Assembly (NCBI GenBank): GCA_032622095.1
Contig: CP136069.1
Location: 127,493,450 to 127,557,449, forward strand
From: Siphonodentalium dalli
Lineage: Eukaryota; Mollusca; Scaphopoda; Gadilida; Siphonodentaliidae
Direction: 5' to 3'
DNA: 64,000 bases
A program made the position numbers and the translations under genes. Positions 55,260 to 64,000 of the stretch are shown here, piece by piece (positions within the stretch are counted from its first letter, which is position 1; each line of letters opens with the position of its first letter). The notes beneath the pieces were generated by a model. The model did not search any database and was not told the origin of the DNA. It saw only the letters and a program-made list of their open reading frames with translations.

Positions 55260-56190
55260 ATATATAAGGATTAACTGTCATGTGGACTGTTTTTATTTGT
55301 GAATGTTTTTACATACAAGTTATGACCACTCACCTCGCGGTTACATCTCCATAAAAAACAGTCCACATGACATTAATCCTTATATTTATATACATTTAGC
55401 GAAAAAGCCACTTTTGTAAATGTATTTAAATCGAAAAGTGTATCGTGACAAAACCAGCCCAAAATATCCCATAGCACCCTTGGCAAAAGTTAACAGGAAC
55501 AATTTCTCTTTATATTGAAACCCGATGATTTATTAAGTCAATCAATACCTCTCCACCCCCCTCCCACCGTAAACATACCCCCCCCCAATACAATATCCAT
55601 TTTCAGATGTGTCAACTCCCACCGATTCAAACCAGGTCGAATAGGAGCAACAAACAGTTAATAAAGTAATGTGTCCATATAATTGTTTAACAATACGTTA
55701 TTACACGTCTGAAATCGATGAACTTGTAGCGGTGCGTGCCCGTTTGGCGTATGCGTAAATTTATTGTATATACACTGGTAGTCCAAACCTCACCCCTGGC
55801 AGGTGGCATGAACCATATATTCGCTCTTATTGTATCACATTCATAATGTTGCCATTTCATATCTATTGCTATTTTGTTTGTTCTTTGTTATTATTGGGAA
55901 GGGCAGCCAGTGTATAAATCATTTTGTACTTTTCTTGAAATACCGTTGAAAAACGGTGATGAGAAATAAACGCATTTGTATTTGTATTTGTATTTGTATT
56001 TGAGTCCAAATGCGCCCAAAACATTACGCGTTCGTCTTTCCCAAACCTATGACACGTCGATGTAATTATGAGGCTGCAGTTATGAGCTGTTGCGCGTTCA
56101 CCGAGAAATAATTGCAACTAGCCACGTGGGCGCCGACCAATCAGAATGCTGGATTTAGTGATAATCACACTTAGTATGTCAATATATACC
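55260..56190. repeat. Dispersed repeat, copy 2, interrupted
   Basis: Matches 49193-49710 but lacks the middle of the palindrome, and is split at about 55549-56003 by inserted sequence ending in a (TTTGTA)n tail. Confidence 0.8.
55549..56003 (+). mobile_element. 3' end of a LINE or SINE with (TTTGTA)n tail
   Basis: Ends GATGAGAAATAAACGCA followed by about five TTTGTA units. It is absent from the paralogous copy at 49.5 kb, which gives an empty site. No coding sequence remains. Confidence 0.7.
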
Positions 56191-56567
56191 CAGAATCAGC
56201 GACAGAATCAGAATTGGAAATATTGAGAAATCCGATAATGGTATGTTGGAATAAATTAAAATGTTTTGTAATATAATTTGTTTCCTATGGTTCATATGTC
56301 TGGATTAGTGTAAACATATTTTTATTTCCAAATCCACGCAAATAACATAATAGATGACACATATGCAAAATAGAAGAGTTAATGTATGGAAACGATGATC
56401 AGACAACAAGGGCTTATATGAAGTTTTCTCCTCTTTCGCTATATCTCCCGTCTCCAATAAGTGAGGGATGAATGGGTATTGGTCAGACGGGCGATGGAGA
56501 TATATAACTATATTTGAATCAGGGGTGGAAGAAAAGGGAGAAGTTGTGTTAGGGATAGCAGGGGGCA

Positions 56568-56598
<31 letters not shown>

Positions 56599-56602
56599 GG
56601 GG

Positions 56603-56634
<32 letters not shown>

Positions 56635-56660
56635 TAGAGAGGGGGATAGAGATAGTTAGA
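56568..56660. repeat. (GA)n microsatellite
   Basis: Imperfect GA/GAGG tract. It creates a spurious Arg-Glu frame. Confidence 0.95.
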
Positions 56661-58680
56661 GGGGAGGAGAATCTTGAAGACCAGAGGGGGCAGATGAAGT
56701 CGCGAGATGACAGTGGTGGGGAGTTGTCAATAATTGGGTTGTAGCGTGATAAAAATAATGCGCTCTATAGTAATCTTAATTCATACGTCAGGCCCCATGT
56801 TTGTGGAGTCCATGAAATTATAATATCGGCTTCAAAATGTTTACTCTTTAGTGAGGTGACGAACTTATGAAGGTCTGACATAGCTATCGGTCATATCACA
56901 TCTCAATGTTGCATTTGTAGATCCAAAAATAATGTTGAAACGTAGATTAAACATCTCGAAATTACTACGATTTCGTACTGGTGGAATATACTCAACAGCT
57001 GAATTCAAACCGACCAACAAACTATTACTCAACTTGTTGAGTATAGACATATTAGTCAACAATATTTTCAGTTTACTGTTCTAAAATAGCCACATCTGTG
57101 TCCTGCATATAACATAGAACATAATTGGAGAAAAAAATTGACAGAAGTATTTTATTAATAAAAGGTAAATTCTGTCACACTTTTAACATTTAAAACGACA
57201 CTGTACTCAAATGTTGTTTTTTGGTATCTACAGTTTCTACTTCGTATAGCATAAGGTAACCAAATTTTCATTATTTGAATATCGGTTGAGTACGAAGTAA
57301 TCTTAAAGACGGCAGATTAGCCAGAATGCGAAAATAGAACTATCGTCGTAGAGTAATTTTTGTACAATTTTCAAGCAAATGTATCAAATAAATATTATAT
57401 TATATGCATAATCTATAGTCCGACATACTCATTTAACTTATTGTATGGTCACTTAGTCTAGTCAGTGAGTGGCTTGAGTTCACACCCGTATCAACATAAT
57501 TTTGTACACGATCATGTTTTCCACGCGTGAATTTGATTACGTCTTGTACACGGAACTTCGCAATTTAATTTATGGCTCGAGCCATAAATTAACTTTATAT
57601 CAATTTATTAACTTTGATTTTAAGATAACATTAACCTGATCGTTTACAGAATACTTCTTCGACTCAAATAACTGATTTTTCTATATATTATCGATATTAG
57701 ATCATTGTTATTACCGAGCATTTATTGAAATTGGCATACAATCTCCGTTTAATTAAAATTTATTAATTTTATTGGGGATTATCATTTAGCAATATGAATT
57801 AGGACACATTTTTCTCCCACCGCCTAAACACTTTAGCACAGGCAGCCCGTGTGAGATAGCTGGGTGAGATTTCCCTGTCTCACATAACACGTGACCATCT
57901 ATCTCACACCACCCACGTGACTGCTTTACCTATTTAATTAAGAGCCGGAACTAATTTAACAATCCGTCATCATGTTTTGTGTGAATAAAACAGATAAAAA
58001 CAATGGAGACCAGTTACGCTTCACGTTTCAAGTAAATAAATACGGACGAATTCGTGGACGCTAATACAAATGGAGATAAGCTTCAACTGTTAATCACGAA
58101 AAACCTCAACATAACCTCACTTGCAGACACAGAGTTGCATATATAACATGAAATATAAACGACTAATTTGCGAACATATTCCATAAAACGGAAGACCCCA
58201 AGCGAAACTGGCACCACTGGCACATTTCGTAACTGGTAAACAATAGCCGCTTCACAAATGACGAACGAAATAATTCCACGTTCGAACAGTTGTTATTGTT
58301 GCAATAAATCGTCGAACGCGTCTAACTAACATTTGTCTGTAATATATTCACATGATTCCTTTTCTAATGGTACCGATATGGTCATTTCCGACGACAAACA
58401 CGATTAGTCCAGTTGTATATACTTCATATCAATACGCGCGTTTCTCGGAATTTATGCAGGTGCAACTATGTGACGTATTCATGTGGTTTTCACAAGACCG
58501 TGTCGATTTCACTCTAACGTATTAACCCTGCGCGCACGGGTAACGCGCTTTGTTTTTACAGTATATACCTTTGGTATATACCGAAATCATCCCAGTTAAT
58601 CACGAATATCGCATCAGAATTCTCCCCAGATATACCGTTACGAAGCTACTGGAATGTGCCAAAGATTGGTATATAAAAAA
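56661..58680. other. Non-coding stretch with two small palindromes
   Basis: 57558-57585 is a perfect palindrome centred on CTCGAG (TTTATGGCTCGAGCCATAAA). 57850-57905 has GTGAGA/TCTCAC inverted motifs. 58535-58660 repeats 24290-24400 (CGCGCTTTGTTTTTACAGTA, TATACCGTTA). No gene recognised. Confidence 0.55.
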
Positions 58681-58716
58681 ATCGGAATGAGGCTCTTGGG
58701 TTGGGAGAAAAATGAT

Positions 58717-58860
58717 CCATCATGACCTGGGGTGTGTGATGGAAAAATCTCACCCTCGGGGCCAGATATTTGGTCCGGACACTCGGCAAGCCTCGTGTCC
58801 GGCCCAAATATCTGGCCCCTCGGGTGAGATTTTTCCATCCCACACCCCAGGTCATGATGG
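58717..58860. repeat. CTCG-punctuated palindrome H9
   Basis: CTCG at 58755, 58782, 58792 and 58819, all in the same orientation. The outer arms 58717-58754 and 58823-58860 match at 37 of 38 positions. The inner arms 58759-58781 and 58796-58818 match at 22 of 23. The loop is 6 nt (58786-58791). Confidence 0.92.
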
Positions 58861-59295
58861 ATAATATTAATCTCACCTTAGGGGGCTATATATATATGGT
58901 TTGTCTGTGATTTATTTAAATATGTTGTTGACACCATCTGATAGAACTAAAAAAATATAGTTAAAAATATACGGAAACAACTAACAACTAATGGCTGCGG
59001 ACACACGTATATATATCACAGTATCGATCGTATAGTAGGTGTGACAATTTATTATGGTGGAGTTTGGTGACAATTGGTCGTCACAATTAATATGCCATAG
59101 CCAGCCATGTTGCCCGCTGTGTTTCCGTACATTGAGTCTACTGGACCAATTAACCCATTGCGTTTCACCAAGGTTGATCTCTACTCATTACGCGCGCCGC
59201 GTGTATACTAATGTACAAATTATTGCTTAGCCTGGGCGCTGCCATAGCGCTGGGGTTGTATTTATAGAATGTTAATTATTGGGACACATTAAAAG

Positions 59296-59353
59296 TTGTA
59301 GTGCGACCCGAGGCCGAGCTGTAGTGCGACCCCGAGGCCGAGCCCGGTAAAAG
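59296..59353. repeat. Small direct repeat with paired CGAG
   Basis: Two copies of TGTAGTGCGACC..CGAGGCCGAG in direct orientation. They share the CGAG tetranucleotide with the palindromes but are not inverted. Confidence 0.6.
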
Positions 59354-59969
59354 GTGTAGTTGAGAATTTCAATTTCGTTTCGTTTCTTGGCGTTTACATT
59401 ATGTCAATAATGTTGATTTTTGGTTTGTGATAAGCTATGCCAATTACAAATAACAGAAATGAAAAATAAATTGCAATCATATAATTACAATCATGGGTAT
59501 ATACTATATTATCTTGAGCGCGTTACCATTTCTGACTATTGTTTTCTTGTTACGTTTTGCTAAATTGTATTCGCTACGATATATACTTTCACAATCGATC
59601 ATGCACAATTGTGTCTGGCCGTGGCCTGGTGGCAATTCCCCATTCACCCACATATCATGCTCGTGGTACGTTTTTTTAAATATGATCTCAATGCATGTTT
59701 ATCTACTTATATTAATTTCATGAGTATTAAGACAGTTCCCCAATTGCGTTTTTTATTTTGCGACGTTTAGTTCTAAGCATCAGGTTAACTCACTTACATT
59801 TGCTGATAAATTACACGAGCGATTTGTTCTTAGTAAGAACAATCATGACTGTTGACAGAAATGGGTTATTCATTAAGATATCAAGTGGACTTGTGTGTTA
59901 GCATGCAAAATATGACACTGTGTTTTGAGTAAAGATCAGCAGCGACAAGACATTCAGGCAGATACATCC

Positions 59970-61738
59970 TTGTTTCAATGTTTCAATGTTTATTCACTCA
60001 AATCACAGTAAGTGACACAAGAGACATATTTATAATTATACAGTTCATGGTATGTCATTGGTGCAATATTCAAAGTAGACAACAACATAAATGGGTATGA
60101 TAACAACGTATTATATATACGCACATAATGTGCGAATGGGATGGTGGGGTTGATAAGATCAGCGGTGATCAAAAATAGTTTCGAAGATTTTTTATGAATC
60201 CGCATAGCTTATAGAAGCAAACATTGTTTTTTGGGTTCATTATATTTCTGAAATTATGGATATTTTTTTTGTTCTGTGAAATTTAAGGGTAAAAATCGTC
60301 TACGGAGTGAGTTCAATTTGTTACAGTCCATTATGTAGTGATATTCATTCCCTATTTCGCTCTTATCACACAGCGTGCACTTTCTCATTTGGTAATCAAT
60401 GTTGTACCATGTTCCAGTTTCTACTGGGAGGTGATGGTTTGAACATTTGAATTTAGCTAAAATAACTGCTTGTTTTTGGTGGAGTTCGGATAAATATTTT
60501 TCTTGTGTGAATTTATATTTTATGATTCGATAATTTCGACACTTATTCATAGAGTTAATCTCGTTTCTCCACTGGTTTTGAAATTTATTTTCCAGAGTTT
60601 GTCGTGTGATATTTTTAACCGACTTAGGGTCAATTTCGTGTATAAACTGGTTTGTCCAGATATCAGACAGTTCTAATTCTCCTAGTGACGCCTGGATGTA
60701 ATCGATCCAGGGATGAGTGTATGCTCCAGATTTTTGGAGCAAATAATTATACAGCAGTTTGTTAATTTTTTGTTTGTCTGACATAACCATATTAGCCCAG
60801 TATGTTAACATTCTACATTTTATGTCAACAATTAAAGGATACACTCCTGTTTCTCCGTATACCATCATACTTGGTGCGCTTGGTTTTTACCCTAAAACAT
60901 ATTTGAGAAATTTAATTGGATCTTTTCTAAATCTACGACGTGCTGATAACCCCAGACTTCACATCCATATAATAGTATTGGTTTTACAGTCTTAGAAAAA
61001 AGTTCTATTTGGATGTCTATCGATAAAGTTAGTTCTTTCGCCTTATGCAGTAGGCCAAACATGGCCCGATTGCCTATTGCTATATTTTTGCTTCACGGCT
61101 TTTGAGAAAGAACCATTCCTAGTAAAAATAATACCCAGATATGTGAATTGAGGAACAATTTGTAAAAGTTTGCCATTGAAAAATATTCGTGATTTTGGGA
61201 TTCTTTTACAGCCAAATACCATTAATTTTGCTTTGTCAACATTGACGGTGAGCTTCCAAAGTTCACAGTATTCGGAGAATTCTCTCAGAGCTATACGCAT
61301 GCATGTCCTTGGCTGTCTCCGCAAAAATTACTGTGTCATCTGCGTACAATAGTACTAACAACTTGATATACATTCCAACTTCTGTTAATGTGTCACTCTC
61401 AATTAATTTCAGAGTTGGAACTCTATTGGACAATAAAAAACTTTCAAGGTCGTTTAGGTAGAGTGAGAATAAGAAAGAAGATAAATTTTCTCCTTGCAAA
61501 ACACCAGAATAGCTTTGATAACTATTTGAGAGACATTCGCCGATTTTAACCTTAGATTTTACTTCGTTATACATGTTTTTAATAAGTTTAAAGCACTTCC
61601 ATTAATACCTGCAGTAATCATTTTTTGCCACAAACCGTTCCTCCAAACGGTGTCAAAGGCCTGTTTGAAGTCAACAAATGTGCAAAACAGCTTTACATTG
61701 GCTTCTCTGTAGATACTAATTATGAAATGCAATGCTAA
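59970..61738 (-). mobile_element. LINE B: degraded non-LTR retrotransposon
   Basis: On the minus strand, RT pieces appear in order in different frames: FVDFKQAFDTVW (61.6-61.7 kb), VLQGENLSSFLFSLYLNDL (about 61.5 kb), LYADDT (about 61.35 kb), LTYLGIIF-like thumb (61.1 kb), then a 204-codon C-terminal frame (60254-60868) ending in a CTLC..H..C zinc knuckle. At least three frameshifts or stops separate them. The 3' end has a short TTGAAACA repeat tail (about 59975-59990). It is related to LINE A. Confidence 0.88.
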
Positions 61739-63465
61739 TATAGATAGATAGATAGATTTATTCAGCAAAAGACGCCCCATTATAGGGACAGGTTGCCATG
61801 TATAATAATATTAACAGTGTATCATGTGACATCATACAATATATTGACATTACATACATTGAATAATAGTGATAATATCATAATATATATATATATTCAT
61901 TAATTGCGTATATTCTTATCTGTAGAGTGAGTTATGTTACATGATTCAACACACGTAATTTGTCTAGTTTAACAGTGATCTGGCCTCGAATAACCGCTTG
62001 ACTACGTTGCAGATATGGAGAATATTTGAGCTGTGTCATTGGCTAATATATGTGTGAGTTGGTCCAATCTACTCATCAATCGAAAATTGATAAAATTGTC
62101 ATCCATAATTTTAATGAGTTCATTCCGTATAGGAAGAAATGTTGGACAATCAATTAGGAAATGCCTCTCGTCGTCGATGGCTTCGTCATTACACAAAACC
62201 CATAATCTTCTGGCTAAAGGAATCGGTGGTTGGGCGTGACGACCCTTTTCAATGGCAAGATAATGATTACTTATTCTTAGACGTGTAAATGCTGAGCGGT
62301 CAGCTAGCGATGCTGTATTTAAAAGATAAGGTTCTAGGACAATATCTCTTTTAAAAAGTCGATATGTTCTTAATTTATTTTTACCAGTTTTTGAAACACC
62401 ATCGCGCATGCTTGTTCTGAAGTTTTCAGTGTGATTTTCACGAAGCTGGCGTTTAAATGACTTTAGAAGCTTGTTAATTAGATGCTTGTTGTTAGTAATG
62501 TCGGAGGGTATAGTCAAGCCAAACGACTCCAGACTTTTGAATATCGATTTCCCAGCTACCCCGCTGCGCTGTTCGCGCATTGCATCATTTAATATGCCAC
62601 TCGTACATCTGGATGATATTTTAACCGCATATGATGCCATTTTACATAAAGCGTCAATATATAACGGGTAGCTCCCTAATTCAGCTCTGACTGCATTGTT
62701 TGAAGCGTATTTACCGACTCCAAGTATTTGTTTGCAATGTGTGATATGAAGTTTCTCACACGGATAACGTTCGTGATTTTTTATTGTTAATTCACTTGCC
62801 CATAATTCACTGCCATATAGAAGTATAGACTTGATTAACTTATCAAACAGTTTAAGGGAAGTTTTTAGAGGGAGGGGCGCTTTATTTGCACACGCACGAG
62901 ATATTGAATAAAGAGCTTTTCGTCCTTTGCCACTCAAATTATTTACGGCCTGCGTGAATTTTCCTGTGCTGGAAAACGTCATTCCGAGATAGGTATATTC
63001 GTTAACCAGATCCAAGTGATTATCTTCAAGGAAAAACTGAGGGTGAACTTTTGGTTTCCTCGTTCTGAAAATCAAGCATTTCGTCTTCTCCGTGTTTATC
63101 GACAGGGCATTTTGTCGCGTGAAGGAATGGAGTTTGTCTAAACATCGCTGAAGTCCTTCTGGACTCTCAGAGACCAAAACGAAGTCATCTGCGAAGAGCA
63201 AATGATTGAGCGCGCTAGATCCAATACGTAACGGTTCACATTTGTCATCGAAAATGTCCTTAATGTCATCAATGAATATTTTAAATAGTAAGGGCGATAA
63301 TATATATATCCTTGGCTTGATTGATGTCGATCAGATCAATAGATTCTGAATATTCAGTTAATCGTGCATTAATTATTTTGTTAAATAATTTTCCCAGACA
63401 GCTAAGGATTGTAATAGGTCTATGATTTTCTGGTAACGTATTGTCACCTCTATTTTTACAAGTGC
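61739..63465 (-). mobile_element. LINE C: non-LTR retrotransposon with internally deleted RT
   Basis: Minus-strand reading starts near 63465 with KNRGDN, LPENHRPITILSCLGKLFN and a block ending DINQA. It then jumps directly to LSPLLFKIFIDDI and the catalytic LFADDF box (63185-63201), and continues as a 399-codon frame (62002-63201) with LGMTFSSTGKF and a C-terminal LC..D..HFLIDC knuckle. The blocks between NQA and QG..LSP (normally over 80 residues) are missing. The 3' tail is (TCTA)n at 61739-61755, abutting LINE B. Its family differs from A and B. Confidence 0.87.
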
Positions 63466-64000
63466 ACTGCTGGGCGGAGGTAACGCCCCCGACTGTACAA
63501 TCAGAGAAACTTTCTGGTTAAGCGCTATAAAAATGCCACATGTTGTTCTATATTAGCTTCAAATTTGGTCTGGTGCCACAAAAATAGAAGGAAAACTGAA
63601 TTTTCTAAAAAAAAAACTGAATTTTTTAAGTCGAAAAAGGGTCATAACTCTCACAAAAATTATCCGATTGAACCGAAATTTTACCTTGACCTGTATTGCG
63701 ATATTGGTAATACACAATAAAAACGGGTTTTGCAAATAAACAATCCAAAATCAAGTTATCATCTGGAAACCAAAAAATGTAGCAGAAAACTGAATTTTCT
63801 AAGTCCAAAAAGGGGGCGTAACTCTGGAAAAAATGGGCGGACGAAACCACGGCTATGGGGAAATCTTGTCCCCCCGGCTGGTCTATTGGCATACCAAAGA
63901 TCAACTGAATTGAATTAGCGAAACCAAATTTGATTACTTTTCATGAAATTATACATATCATCGATATCGACCGCCGGGGGAGTAATTCCCTCCGTGCGTA
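63466..64000. other. Non-coding end of window with short repeats
   Basis: Two similar blocks (63590-63660 and 63775-63835, GAAAACTGAATTTTCTAA, AACTCT) and GC-rich inverted ends (GGGCGGAGGTAACGCCCCC near 63472; GCCGGGGGAGTAATTCCC near 63972). This may be part of another repeat running off the window. Confidence 0.5.

Noticed and set aside
56468-56659. Arg/Glu-rich frame
   Set aside because: Translation of a (GA)n microsatellite.

Overview
This is an intron-rich, AT-rich animal nuclear sequence. It has GT-AG introns of 1 to 11 kb, truncated LINEs, Helitron-type and TIR/MITE elements, and no bacterial gene organisation. The domain mix of the one host gene, together with microsatellite-bearing Helitron-like repeats resembling those common in molluscs, suggests a lophotrochozoan and probably a mollusc. 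That taxonomic call is an inference.

One host gene can be read with confidence, on the + strand, in 13 exons from 6096 to 43366. Its 5' part lies outside or was not recognised. The exons splice with continuous reading frame into 774 visible residues. They encode the end of a reprolysin (M12B) zinc-protease domain with a complete HExxHxxGxxHD site divided between two exons. An ADAMTS-like cysteine-rich segment follows, finished by a 22-nt microexon. Then come four Thr-rich mucin-like linkers that each lead into a six-cysteine ShK-like domain, or are linker only (37402). A thrombospondin type-1 repeat and a terminal four-cysteine ShK-like module close the protein. Every exon from the Thr-rich region on is a phase 1-1 module, so the tail looks built by exon duplication and shuffling. 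Two of the duplicated ShK exons use GC-AG donors.

Almost everything else is repeats. 0-6 kb: foldback repeats and a truncated LINE (A). 6-23 kb (introns 1-3): Harbinger-like MITEs including a head-to-tail trimer, two nearly identical 451-bp TIR elements, and several long palindromes. 23.5-26 kb: a tandem Helitron-like array. 30-36 kb: duplicated exon/intron modules, a 44-bp tandem repeat that copies a splice donor, and a hAT-like 680-bp element with an 8-bp target duplication. 39-41 kb and 45-48.5 kb: more Helitron-like arrays on both strands. 49-56 kb: dispersed and tandem duplications. 58.7 kb: another palindrome. 60-63.5 kb: two further LINEs on the minus strand (B and C), one abutting or nested in the other.

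The most unusual signal is a set of seven long palindromes at about 11.2, 13.0, 14.8, 15.4, 21.8, 44.7 and 58.8 kb. Apart from the 13.0/44.7 kb pair, their arms are unrelated. All share one architecture: inverted segments separated by the tetranucleotide CGAG (or CTCG) that is NOT inverted. On the CGAG strand, CGAG opposite CGAG gives C-G, G.A, A.G, G-C, the classical tandem sheared G.A motif. These loci therefore look like single-strand hairpins whose helices are joined by sheared G.A pairs.
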